The notes below the pieces were generated by a model, which saw only the letters and a list, made by a program, of their open reading frames with translations, was not told the origin of the DNA and made no database searches. From an uncultured beta proteobacterium (GTDB lineage: Bacteria; Pseudomonadota; Gammaproteobacteria; Burkholderiales; Burkholderiaceae), in NCBI GenBank assembly GCA_903843315.1, contig CAIMPQ010000134.1, positions 1-17,363 of the forward strand: DNA of 17,363 nt, read 5' to 3'. Below, piece after piece: positions 6,660 to 14,199 of the stretch (position 1 is the first letter of the stretch; every line of letters starts with the position of its first letter). The translations under genes and the position numbers were made by a program.

Positions 6660-7106
6660 TTAGACCTGAGTTGGCCTGTTTTTATGGGCAGAAAAGAAGC
6701 GCTCACAGATTTCCATGCCAGCCAGCATAGCAATGACAAATACTAAGGCCTTGAGATGACCTGCACCAAGCGCCACAAGCACTGGACCAGGACAAAAACC
6801 CGCAATACCCCACCCAGCTCCAAATATCAGGCTACCAATAATCAAGGGCTTAGTGATATCTCGTCTAGTTGGAATATGGAGGGCGCCACCAAAAAAAGCC
6901 TCAGATCTTTTGCTAACCACATAAAAACCGCCAAGGCCAACAAGCACTGCACCTAGCATGACAAACATTAAAGATGGATCCCAAAGGCCCGTTAAATCCA
7001 AGAATCCTAAAATCTTTTGGGGATTACTCATGCCAGAAATAATGAGTCCCCAGCCAAAGAGGACGCCAATTGCGTACTGACTAAAGAGGCTAAAATGTTT
7101 TTTCAT
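6660..7106 (-). CDS. YeeE/YedE half-length membrane protein (C-half type, DUF6691)
   Basis: A 148-residue protein with four or five hydrophobic segments. It carries FGWGLIISGMSNPQKILGFL near the N-terminus and GAGWGIAGFCPGPVLVALG with a conserved Cys (Cys105), both typical of the short YeeE/YedE partner proteins. The ATG at 7106 has a strong GGAGG seven bases before it and lies one base after the stop of the other half, so the two are almost certainly co-translated and probably form a heterodimer. Similar pairs occur as PmpA/PmpB and in bigR operons. YeeE/YedE proteins include the thiosulfate importer TsuA. Exact substrate unknown: thiosulfate, sulfite or a persulfide are candidates. Confidence 0.85.
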   Translation of the reverse strand: MKKHFSLFSQYAIGVLFGWGLIISGMSNPQKILGFLDLTGLWDPSLMFVMLGAVLVGLGGFYVVSKRSEAFFGGALHIPTRRDITKPLIIGSLIFGAGWGIAGFCPGPVLVALGAGHLKALVFVIAMLAGMEICERFFSAHKNRPTQV

Positions 7107-7107
7107 C

Positions 7108-7545
7108 TTAGCCTCCAATGACGTGTCGTAGCACAAAGACAGTGATGAAACCAGCACTCATAAAAGCGAGGGTAGCCACTAGTGACCTAGGAGAGAGTCG
7201 TGATAAACCACAAATGCCATGACCGCTTGTGCAACCAGAGCCGTATTGCGCACCAAAGCCCACGAGTAGTCCAGCAATCCCGATTGCTAACCAATCAGAG
7301 TCGATTTCGATCACAGGGTAAATACCAAAAAACAAAAGTGCCAGAAATGGTGCCGACAAAAGACCTAACACCAAGCTTAGACGCCATGCAGAATCCCCGG
7401 CCTGAGGATGTAATAAGCCAGAAACAATTCCACTAATCCCCAATATGCGGCCATGAAGGAATACATAAAGTGCTGCTGCAACTCCCAAAATCATTCCGCC
7501 AAGCAGTGAAGGTACTGGGGTAAAAGAGAACCAGTCAATTTGCAT
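7108..7545 (-). CDS. YeeE/YedE half-length membrane protein (N-half type)
   Basis: A 145-residue membrane protein with about four spans. The motif GAQYGSGCTSGHGICGLSRL with two cysteines (105 and 112) is the signature of the N-half YeeE proteins, followed by SPRSLVATLAFM. The ATG at 7545 (MQIDWFSF) is chosen over one 16 codons upstream because the earlier start would overlap the full-length yeeE; the ribosome site is weak. It lies 25 bases after the full-length yeeE and one base before its partner half. Together the pair would equal one full-length transporter, so the operon encodes two YeeE systems. Confidence 0.85.
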   Translation of the reverse strand: MQIDWFSFTPVPSLLGGMILGVAAALYVFLHGRILGISGIVSGLLHPQAGDSAWRLSLVLGLLSAPFLALLFFGIYPVIEIDSDWLAIGIAGLLVGFGAQYGSGCTSGHGICGLSRLSPRSLVATLAFMSAGFITVFVLRHVIGG

Positions 7546-7570
7546 TACTTGATATCCAATCTGTAGACAA

Positions 7571-8692
7571 TTAACTGCAAGGATTCGGGGCAAGACGGAA
7601 TTGCAAATAGCGCAGACCTAAATAGGCGCCAAAAATAAATCCAGGCAAGGCCAATAATGATCCAAGAGCTAAAGTAGAAATACCGCTTAAGCCCTGCCCT
7701 ACTGTACAGCCCAATGCCGTGACACCACCAAAGCCCATTAGGGCAGCACCAATGAGGTGATTTACCGTGTCTTCAGTATCCCGGAAAGATTCCCAGCGAA
7801 ACGTTTTTGTTACCACTGAAACGAGGGCCGATCCCAAGATCATTCCGAGTACAGCAACAACCCCTACTGTAAGCACTTTGGATGTATCGCTATACATCAT
7901 GAGCCAATCTAGTGAGTATGCATAGGGTGCTACAAAAGAGAGGCTCTCCATGCGACCAGAATTAGTCACTAAAAATACTTCTTCCAAGGTATTAGGATCT
8001 TCTGCTACATAACCCAGGTTGCCCGACACCCACCAGACAGCACAGATAGCCAATCCAACCGCAATACCAGCGATCAGGTTCTCTGCAGTCCAAAATGCTT
8101 TACTAGCTAAGGCGTAAGCAATAAATGCAAAACCAATGATCAAGCCTAAGACCAGATGCAAATTGGCGCGGGCCATACCTAATGGACCACTAAGAAGACT
8201 AGGCAAATCTTGTGGAGTATTGAAAGCGATAAAGAAGGTATCTAGCGTATTGATACGAATAACACCCAAGAAACCACGCATCGTCATATAGGCAGCTAGG
8301 CCTAAGACCATAAACACAATGATGGACTTTAAGTTACCACCGCCGATACGCACCAAGGTTTTACTGCCGCATCCAGAAGATAGAACCATACCAAAGCCAA
8401 ACAACACGCTACCAACAATGGTAGAGAGCCACAAAAACTTATTGCCGGTATAAAAGCTTTTTAAAGGATCGATGAACCCGAGATAAGACATCAGGGTAAA
8501 TCCAACAATAGCAATGCCAATCGCCAAGAACCATTGCTTCAAGCGGTCCCAGCTAGACATAATAAATGCGTCAGAAACGGCACCCATGCTACAAAAACCG
8601 GTTTTCTGCATGACTGCGCCAAGCAAAAAGGTAATGGCAAACGTAGCCCAGAGGACTGACTTACTTAATGAAGCGATATCAACAACATCCAT
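7571..8692 (-). CDS. Full-length YeeE/YedE sulfur-compound transporter (TsuA-like)
   Basis: A 373-residue membrane protein with about nine or ten spans. Three cysteine motifs line up with the family: KTGFCSMG (Cys34), LSSGCGSKTLVRIGGGN (Cys108) and ALGCTVGQGLSG (Cys329). In TsuA conserved cysteines in such motifs handle thiosulfate, so import or export of thiosulfate or sulfane sulfur is likely. The ATG at 8692 (MDVVDIASL) is preferred over one 25 codons upstream, which would overlap the cytochrome gene. Its place behind the Sox genes suggests it moves a Sox substrate or product, but direction and substrate cannot be read from sequence. Confidence 0.88.
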   Translation of the reverse strand: MDVVDIASLSKSVLWATFAITFLLGAVMQKTGFCSMGAVSDAFIMSSWDRLKQWFLAIGIAIVGFTLMSYLGFIDPLKSFYTGNKFLWLSTIVGSVLFGFGMVLSSGCGSKTLVRIGGGNLKSIIVFMVLGLAAYMTMRGFLGVIRINTLDTFFIAFNTPQDLPSLLSGPLGMARANLHLVLGLIIGFAFIAYALASKAFWTAENLIAGIAVGLAICAVWWVSGNLGYVAEDPNTLEEVFLVTNSGRMESLSFVAPYAYSLDWLMMYSDTSKVLTVGVVAVLGMILGSALVSVVTKTFRWESFRDTEDTVNHLIGAALMGFGGVTALGCTVGQGLSGISTLALGSLLALPGFIFGAYLGLRYLQFRLAPNPCS

Positions 8693-8711
8693 AGCGACTG
8701 TATTTAAAAAA

Positions 8712-9029
8712 TTAAGGTTTGAATTTATAAAACTGTTGATTGAGATAAGCAACCACATCTGCTTCATCTTCTGGAAATAGATCTAAGCGAAGTTCGGTAT
8801 TACAGATACCAACCATCTTCTTTAGGTTGGCGATTGATTTCACTTTGCTATCACTACGCGTGTAAATCATGTCGCCATTCCCAAAACCCGTTTTCTTGGC
8901 ATGACAGGCATAACATTTCTGCTGATCAATCGTTTTGCCGTTAGCCAAATCCGGCGCAGCAAAAGCTGGAGCGCTGATCAGGGCACTCAAGGCAGTGGCA
9001 GAGATGAATCGAATAAAAATCATTTTCAT
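8712..9029 (-). CDS. Small secreted monohaem cytochrome c
   Basis: A 105-residue protein with a signal peptide (cleavage after about AFA, residue 24) and one haem motif CYACH (39-43), so it works in the periplasm. It lacks the usual Met-x-Pro ligand loop; possible sixth ligands are Met54, Met72 or the unusual Cys76 in GICNTELRLDLFPEDE. The C-terminal DVVAYLNQQFY helix is cytochrome-like. It may take electrons from SoxCD, SoxAX or the neighbouring metallo-hydrolase, or serve the YeeE transporter next to it (19 bases away). I do not recognise a named family member. No clear ribosome site precedes the ATG. Confidence 0.8.
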   Translation of the reverse strand: MKMIFIRFISATALSALISAPAFAAPDLANGKTIDQQKCYACHAKKTGFGNGDMIYTRSDSKVKSIANLKKMVGICNTELRLDLFPEDEADVVAYLNQQFYKFKP

Positions 9030-9060
9030 TACAAATCAAGGATTTAGCATTAATTCTCTA

Positions 9061-9082
9061 TTTTAAGGCCCAATGGCCAAAA
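9061..9082 (-). other. Short hairpin between SoxH-like and cytochrome genes
   Basis: GGCC-CAAT-GGCC (9067-9078) with flanking TTTT and AAAA that can extend the stem past a two-base bulge. It fills most of the 58-base gap after the SoxH-like stop. No T tract follows on the minus strand, so it is more likely a processing or stability element than a terminator. Confidence 0.3.
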
Positions 9083-9087
9083 TTGCC

Positions 9088-10062
9088 CTACTCGGCCTGG
9101 ATCGACAGGTAGACGTTATAGGCATTCATCCGATTAGCCGCTCTAAATAGTGGCATTCCTTCATATTCCGACCAATCCGCTTGTTTGTAGGCCTCTTCAA
9201 ATGGGTCCATATTGATGGCTGCTGCAGACATCGACTCCCGCAGATATTTGAGGTAATTTCTGGTAAAGACAATATCTTCAGTAGGCTTCACTGAATAATT
9301 ACCATGACCCGGAATGACAATATTGGGATTGAGTTTTTCAATCTCATCCAAAGCGATTAACCAACCCTTGCTATCGGCATTGCCTACAAATGGTATCCGC
9401 CCTCTAAATACCAAATCACCAGCAAAGAGTACTTTCTCTGACGGCACATAAACCATTAAATCTTCAGGCGCGTGTGCCGGCCCTACTCGACTAATGAAGA
9501 AATCTACCCCACCAACGGACAGCTTGGATTTTTGATCAATCCAAACATCAGCAGAAATCAGCTTTGTATCGACGTTTACCCACGGAGCAAAATCGATTCT
9601 TGAGGCAATTAAGCGTTGCTTTGCCGTTTCTGAAGAAAGGTAGTTTCTGCCTTCTCCTTGCGCATAAATCTTCGCACCTATCTTTTTGAATTCTTGCAAG
9701 CCATAAACGTGATCGGCATGGTAGTGGCTCACAATGAGCGCTACAACTTTTTGGTTGGTGATTTTCTTAATCTCAGCAATGAGTTTTTTTGCCAGGATGG
9801 GTGATCCCAAAGCATCTACAACCACTACTCCACTGGGAGTGACAACAAAGCCTGCATTGGAGATGAAGTTTTGATTAGCGCTACTTCCCATTTCTGGAAA
9901 GCCTTGAACAAAATACGTATGGGGGGCAACCTGAACTGGATTTAATTGAATGGTGTCGACAGATTTAGCATTCTGCCCATAAGCAACACTAAAAAAGATA
10001 AAGGATCCCATCAGGATCCCTATCAATTGCCGCAATGAAGGACTAAGCAATTTGTTGGGCAT
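9088..10062 (-). CDS. soxH: SoxH-like periplasmic metallo-beta-lactamase-fold hydrolase
   Basis: A 324-residue protein with a signal peptide (cleavage near residue 29) and a complete metal-binding set: SHYHADH (112-118, His113, His115, Asp117, His118), PAHAPED, FAGDLVFRG and PGHGNY. The fold and the long C-terminal helix (YLKYLRESM and on) match MBL-fold proteins found in sox loci and called SoxH, also named quinoprotein-relay metallohydrolases. SoxH is not essential for thiosulfate oxidation in the model bacterium and its substrate is unresolved; a thioester or persulfide adduct is possible. It starts 11 bases after the DsrE-like stop and follows soxB in the operon. The symbol is given by resemblance and context. 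Confidence 0.75.
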   Translation of the reverse strand: MPNKLLSPSLRQLIGILMGSFIFFSVAYGQNAKSVDTIQLNPVQVAPHTYFVQGFPEMGSSANQNFISNAGFVVTPSGVVVVDALGSPILAKKLIAEIKKITNQKVVALIVSHYHADHVYGLQEFKKIGAKIYAQGEGRNYLSSETAKQRLIASRIDFAPWVNVDTKLISADVWIDQKSKLSVGGVDFFISRVGPAHAPEDLMVYVPSEKVLFAGDLVFRGRIPFVGNADSKGWLIALDEIEKLNPNIVIPGHGNYSVKPTEDIVFTRNYLKYLRESMSAAAINMDPFEEAYKQADWSEYEGMPLFRAANRMNAYNVYLSIQAE

Positions 10063-10073
10063 TTGAATCAGGG

Positions 10074-10511
10074 TTAAGGCTTGATGTAGGCAAAACCGTC
10101 TTTATATTGCAGGTCAGCAACACGCACTACCCCGGATGGTGTGAAATCCGCATCCATAGTGAACTGATCTTTCTTGAGATTACGATTTTTTAAAGTAATC
10201 TCACAAACTTCAAACTTCACACCGCGGGACTTAAGAGCTCCAACCAACGGTGCATATTCCACATTATTCTTTTTGTCCTTAGCGCCTTCCATCAGGAGAT
10301 CTACTCCATTGGCATGGGTTACGACAATAATCGTTGTCTCTGGGGATGTATCCAAGTGATTACGAATGTTACGCAATCCTTTTAAGCCTTGGCTTTCAGC
10401 ATCATCAATGTGGTAGACCACTTTAGTTGAACCTGACGATTGGGCATTGGCAATCGACCCGAGGCCAAACACTAGCATTGCGGTAAAAATAAGGTGGATC
10501 AGTTTATTCAT
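10074..10511 (-). CDS. Secreted DsrE/DsrF-like protein
   Basis: A protein of about 145 residues with a signal peptide ending at SIANA, then a DsrE-type alpha/beta domain: KVVYHIDD, a GLRNIRNHLD helix, TIIVVTHANGVDLLM, a LVGALKSRGVKFEVCEI strand-turn with its only cysteine, and a C-terminal VRVADLQYKDGFAYIKP. The single cysteine sits where DsrE and TusD proteins carry sulfane sulfur, so it may bind a persulfide in the periplasm; cytoplasmic DsrE proteins have no such signal. The ATG at 10511 is preferred because it gives a compact signal peptide; another ATG at 10526 is possible. It follows soxB closely and precedes soxH. Confidence 0.78.
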   Translation of the reverse strand: MNKLIHLIFTAMLVFGLGSIANAQSSGSTKVVYHIDDAESQGLKGLRNIRNHLDTSPETTIIVVTHANGVDLLMEGAKDKKNNVEYAPLVGALKSRGVKFEVCEITLKNRNLKKDQFTMDADFTPSGVVRVADLQYKDGFAYIKP

Positions 10512-10531
10512 TGTGACGACTTTCATGAAGA

Positions 10532-12262
10532 TTAAATAGGTGCCATGCCTGGATTATTGCTGACGCCCTTGATGATTGGCTCATTCAGTTTCACAGCCTT
10601 CACAACCTTAACGTCTTTTAAGTGTCTCTCGATCACATCCCAAATCGGTTCACCACCGGTATTCCTAGCCTCTTCACTGACTGGTGCCCAGCCAGCGACC
10701 TTATAAGTCTTATTTGCTTCAATTGCTTTGCCATTTAAACGCATATCCGTAATCCGTTTACCCGCAGTTTGCACTGGGTCAATGGTGTACTGCATGCCAC
10801 CTACGCGCACCATATCGCCGCCTTGTTGGTAATACGGGTCAGGGTTGAATAGATTGTCTGCCACATCTTCTAGGATGGTTTTAATCGTCTCACCAGTCAT
10901 GTTGGTGACTGTGGTGTACGGATAGGTAATCGCCGTTTGATCTAAGAGGTTCTCACGGGTAATGGCTTGTCCTGGCAAAAGACTCGTGCCCCAACGGAAG
11001 CCTGGTGAGAAAGCGATCTCCGCATTCTTCTGCGACATGAGGCCATCCAGAATGAGTTGATCGAAACTACCATTGAAATTACCACGGCGATACAAAAGCC
11101 CTTCAGTCGTGGCTAGCTTCTCGTTTAACTTCGTCTCGTAAGGCGCTCTGATCTTCGTAATCAATTTACTCATCGTTGGATCGGCAGGAATCATATTGGA
11201 GAAGATTGGGAAGAGCTTGTAGCGGAAATCAACCGGTTTTCCGCCTTTCACATCAAAATCCAATACACCCAAGAACTTACTGTTAGATCCAGCATTGGTT
11301 ACTAACGTTACCCCGCCGGCATTCTTTACCTTGACTGGGATAGGAACACCATCATGAGTATGACCACCCAATATGGCATCTAAACCACGCACGCGTGATG
11401 CCATCTTCAAATCCACATCCATGCCGTTATGAGATAAGAGAACAACTACCTTTGCTCCTTTTGACCTCACCTCATCAATGGTCTTTTGCATATTCTCTTC
11501 CTGAATACCAAAGGTCCAATCTGGGGTGAAGTAACGGGGATTTGCAATCGGTGTATAGGGGAAGGCTTGACCAATGATGGCCACTTGCACGCCGTTCTGA
11601 ACTTTCATGACATAGGGGTTAAATACCATGTCGCCAAAGTCAGCCGTCTTAATATTTTGGGCAATGAAAGAAACCTTGCCCTTGAAATCCCCATTGACAA
11701 TTTCCATGACGCGCTTCTCGCCCAGAGTCATCTCCCAATGCGGTGTCATCACGTCTACACCCAAAGCAAGAGCAGCCTCCACCATATCTTGACCATTGGT
11801 CCAGAGCGCTGTTCCAGATCCCTGCCAAGTATCACCACCGTCAAGCAATAATGCCCCAGGGCGAGTGGCTTTCATTTGCTTGATCAAGGTAGCCATGTGT
11901 GCAAAGCCACCCATCTTGCCGTAGTTTTGCGCAGCAGCGACATAATCCAAATAGGTAAATGCATGCGCATCACGAGTACCCGCAGAAATACCATTGGCTT
12001 TTAAGAAATATTCGCCAACTAAGTGCGGGGTTTTGCCCTCTTGCGTGCCAATACCGATATTGACATTAGGCTCACGGAAATAAATTGGTAATAGTTGTGC
12101 ATGACAGTCTGTGTAATGCAAGAAGTGCACATTTCCGAACTTTGGTAAATCATAAAACTGTTGTGCTGTGCTTTGCGCATTCACAAAGTTGGATTGCAAA
12201 CTCATTCCACCTGCCGATGCAATAGCCAAGGCTTGCAAAAAATCACGACGACTTAAAGACAT
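10532..12262 (-). CDS. soxB: Thiosulfohydrolase SoxB
   Basis: A 576-residue periplasmic enzyme that hydrolyses the terminal sulfone from S-thiosulfonated SoxY, releasing sulfate. A Tat signal (SRRDFLQ, residues 4-10) opens the protein. The 5'-nucleotidase-like metal centre is visible: TDCHAQ (51-56), DGGDTWQGSG (141-150) and LLSHNG with His278, and GGHTHD (299-304) holds two more histidines. The C-terminal 5'-nucleotidase domain is complete. It usually holds two manganese ions. The ATG at 12262 has AAGGGA about five bases before it. It is separated from soxX by 58 bases containing a strong hairpin (12280-12299). Confidence 0.97.
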   Translation of the reverse strand: MSLSRRDFLQALAIASAGGMSLQSNFVNAQSTAQQFYDLPKFGNVHFLHYTDCHAQLLPIYFREPNVNIGIGTQEGKTPHLVGEYFLKANGISAGTRDAHAFTYLDYVAAAQNYGKMGGFAHMATLIKQMKATRPGALLLDGGDTWQGSGTALWTNGQDMVEAALALGVDVMTPHWEMTLGEKRVMEIVNGDFKGKVSFIAQNIKTADFGDMVFNPYVMKVQNGVQVAIIGQAFPYTPIANPRYFTPDWTFGIQEENMQKTIDEVRSKGAKVVVLLSHNGMDVDLKMASRVRGLDAILGGHTHDGVPIPVKVKNAGGVTLVTNAGSNSKFLGVLDFDVKGGKPVDFRYKLFPIFSNMIPADPTMSKLITKIRAPYETKLNEKLATTEGLLYRRGNFNGSFDQLILDGLMSQKNAEIAFSPGFRWGTSLLPGQAITRENLLDQTAITYPYTTVTNMTGETIKTILEDVADNLFNPDPYYQQGGDMVRVGGMQYTIDPVQTAGKRITDMRLNGKAIEANKTYKVAGWAPVSEEARNTGGEPIWDVIERHLKDVKVVKAVKLNEPIIKGVSNNPGMAPI

Positions 12263-12279
12263 AACATTCCCTTTGTGAA

Positions 12280-12299
12280 AACAGGCCTGTCGGCCTGTT
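12280..12299 (-). terminator. Strong hairpin between soxX and soxB
   Basis: AACAGGCC-TGTC-GGCCTGTT is a perfect eight-pair stem with a four-base loop. On the minus strand the 3' arm runs into TTTT, giving a short intrinsic-terminator-like structure 18 bases before the soxB start codon. It could weaken read-through into soxB, or protect the 3' end of the upstream message. A sox operon must express soxB, so termination is probably partial. Confidence 0.55.
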
Positions 12300-12320
12300 C
12301 TTTATATTTTGTATCTTTAC

Positions 12321-12959
12321 TTATTGATTCACCGGAGAGGCAGGATCAAGGAGTAAAGCCATGACATCCTGAATCTGCTGTTCATTCAACAGCTTGAAGT
12401 GGGCAAACCTAGGCATATTGCTACAAGCGTTATATGCCTTGGAGTTATTAATACGGTTCCAGGTATAGGTGACTACTTCCTGAGAATAGCCACGTAATTT
12501 GCCATAGCCGGTTAAGGATGGCCCAATGGTTCCATAAGAAATTTCTTTCTGATCGATTTGGTGACAGTTGTAACAACCACCACCAATTGGGGTGTCGGCT
12601 TTATCAGTCCAAGTGGCGCCACGACCACTTTGTGCAATCGCCTCGCCCTTCTTCCAATCCCCGATGTATTTACCATCAGAAGGCTGCTTGATGAAATCCA
12701 TATTCATTTTTTGGATCTGCCCACGCATCTTCTCACCCTGCTTGCTACTAGCAAAAACGGGGTCGGAGCAGAACTTTTGGGTTGCATCTTGATCAATGCG
12801 ATCCAAACCAGCAATACCATCAGCTCTAAAGCCATCCTTCATCATCTTATTGAACTTAGGGTCGTTCGCTTGCTGTGCGCTTGCAGAACCCTGCATTACG
12901 AACGCGGCCACCACAAAAATACTGAGGGCTAAGAGGGGTTTCATGTTCTTCATGTTCAT
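12321..12959 (-). CDS. soxX: Sulfur-oxidation cytochrome SoxX
   Basis: A 212-residue secreted monohaem cytochrome, the smaller subunit of SoxAX, which joins thiosulfate to the SoxY cysteine. A signal peptide ends at SASA. The haem motif is CYNCH (129-133) and the probable distal ligand is Met182 in NMPRFAHF; GPSLTGYGKLRG lies between. It is longer than the smallest SoxX proteins because of about 90 residues before the haem domain, as in some other bacteria. Cys64 and Cys179 could form a disulfide. Start codons at 12959 and 12953 both fit; the first follows a GAGA-rich stretch. It begins 19 bases after the soxA stop. Confidence 0.95.
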   Translation of the reverse strand: MNMKNMKPLLALSIFVVAAFVMQGSASAQQANDPKFNKMMKDGFRADGIAGLDRIDQDATQKFCSDPVFASSKQGEKMRGQIQKMNMDFIKQPSDGKYIGDWKKGEAIAQSGRGATWTDKADTPIGGGCYNCHQIDQKEISYGTIGPSLTGYGKLRGYSQEVVTYTWNRINNSKAYNACSNMPRFAHFKLLNEQQIQDVMALLLDPASPVNQ

Positions 12960-12978
12960 ATTCTCTGTCTCTTATCCA

Positions 12979-13791
12979 TTAACGCTTCAAACCAGGGGTT
13001 TCAACTGTGCCACCATTGGCATTCTTTGCCATATACATAGACAAAGCCACAGTCAGATCAGAGCCATAAATCGGGAATGGGAAACGTTGTTGACGAAAGC
13101 AGTCATTTAAACGCTGCTGCATTGTCCAGAACTGTCCACTAGAAACACGATAAGCTGGCCAATAACCCCAACCCAAAGCTGCACCCTTTTGAGTGGTGAT
13201 ATTTGGCAAGTCTTGTAAGCGGATCCGCTTACCATCTTCACCATGACAAGAGGCGCAGGAGAAATCCATTGGCCCGCCCTGGAAAAAGAATGCGCGCTTA
13301 CCAAGGGCATACATTTCTTTTTCTTTAGGATGATTGGTGCTCACCTGAATCTTGTCACCCTTAGATAAGGTGACTACGTAAGCCACAATGGCCTCCATAT
13401 CTTTTTTGGGACCCTTTTGAAACGGTGCATCGACCATTTCTTGTGGATCACGACCTTGGAGATTTTGCATACAAGTCATTAAACGAGACTCAAGGTCTTG
13501 AACCTTATTGGTATCTTTAAAGTAGCGTGGCAACTGTGCTGCTGCACCTTTCACAACACCTGGTCCCAAACCTAAATCACACTTCTCTAACGTAGCGTTC
13601 TTAGGGCCAGCGGGTTTCTTCCACAGCTCTTCACCAGCAGCCTCATATAGTTCTGAAGGATTTCCGTCTGCAATCATCTCGCGATACTTTGCAATATCGT
13701 CAGTAGCACTTTGAGCATAAGACGAAGACGAAATTGACAACAGGGTTGCCATTAATCCTGAGGCTAAGCCCAAGGTGTATTTACGCTGCAT
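12979..13791 (-). CDS. soxA: Sulfur-oxidation cytochrome SoxA, monohaem type
   Basis: A 270-residue secreted protein, the larger SoxAX subunit. Only one haem motif is present, CASCH (179-183), with a catalytic/ligand cysteine at 231 (NDCFRQQRFP), which carries a persulfide in SoxA proteins. Cys71 and Cys107 lie where dihaem SoxA has its first haem site and probably form a disulfide, so this is the monohaem class. The other active-site context (GWGYWPAYR) is conserved. A signal peptide ends near residue 26 (SSYA). The ATG at 13791 follows AAAGGG. It is 44 bases after soxZ. Confidence 0.96.
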   Translation of the reverse strand: MQRKYTLGLASGLMATLLSISSSSYAQSATDDIAKYREMIADGNPSELYEAAGEELWKKPAGPKNATLEKCDLGLGPGVVKGAAAQLPRYFKDTNKVQDLESRLMTCMQNLQGRDPQEMVDAPFQKGPKKDMEAIVAYVVTLSKGDKIQVSTNHPKEKEMYALGKRAFFFQGGPMDFSCASCHGEDGKRIRLQDLPNITTQKGAALGWGYWPAYRVSSGQFWTMQQRLNDCFRQQRFPFPIYGSDLTVALSMYMAKNANGGTVETPGLKR

Positions 13792-13835
13792 TTGTTACCC
13801 TTTCAGAACCATTGAGGCGGTGAAGATGATTGGCA

Positions 13836-14144
13836 TTAAGAAGCAGTTGCTTCATCGCTGCGCTTGTCACCCTTGCTATCTACCCAACTCACAACAATCT
13901 TGTCACCCTTGGCACCTTTGTACTTGAAGTTCAAGAATGGATCCTTAGAAATTGCTGGACCAAATTGACCATTCAATACATCTTTGCCATTGGCTTTGAC
14001 ATTAATAGTGCTGATGAACCATGCAGGAATCACTTTGCCAGCAGCATCTTTGCGCTGACCAGATTCCATATCGTGTTTCATCAAAATTTTTACATCCACA
14101 ATTCCACCGTTCTCAGCAGCTCTAACGCGCATTGGATCAGCCAT
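13836..14144 (-). CDS. soxZ: Sulfur-carrier partner SoxZ
   Basis: A 102-residue immunoglobulin-like beta protein without its own signal peptide, the partner of SoxY; the pair is exported on the Tat signal of SoxY. MRVRA near the start, ILMKHDMESGQRKD and VIPAWFISTINV, then GPAISKDPFLNFKY, follow the SoxZ family. AGAGGAAAAT before the ATG at 14144 is a good ribosome site. It follows soxY by 55 bases. Confidence 0.96.
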   Translation of the reverse strand: MADPMRVRAAENGGIVDVKILMKHDMESGQRKDAAGKVIPAWFISTINVKANGKDVLNGQFGPAISKDPFLNFKYKGAKGDKIVVSWVDSKGDKRSDEATAS

Positions 14145-14199
14145 ATTTTCCTCTTGTAATCTATTAATTCGTTATTGGTATTTATTCAGCTTGAAGCGA

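Noticed and set aside
7108..7157. Possible frameshift splitting one YeeE gene into two
   Set aside because: Each half has its own start and its own complete motif set, and the second has a strong ribosome site. Half-length YeeE pairs are a known arrangement, so this is a natural split, not a damaged gene.
10007..10022. Repeated GGATCC around the SoxH signal-peptide codons
   Set aside because: The short palindromes lie inside the coding sequence and give a small stem only; no sign of an operator or cloning scar.
11486..11851. Plus-strand open frame of 121 codons inside soxB
   Set aside because: soxB is clearly coding on the minus strand throughout; the frame has no recognisable domain and no promoter.
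12558..13110. Plus-strand open frames over soxX and soxA
   Set aside because: Shadows of conserved minus-strand cytochrome genes.
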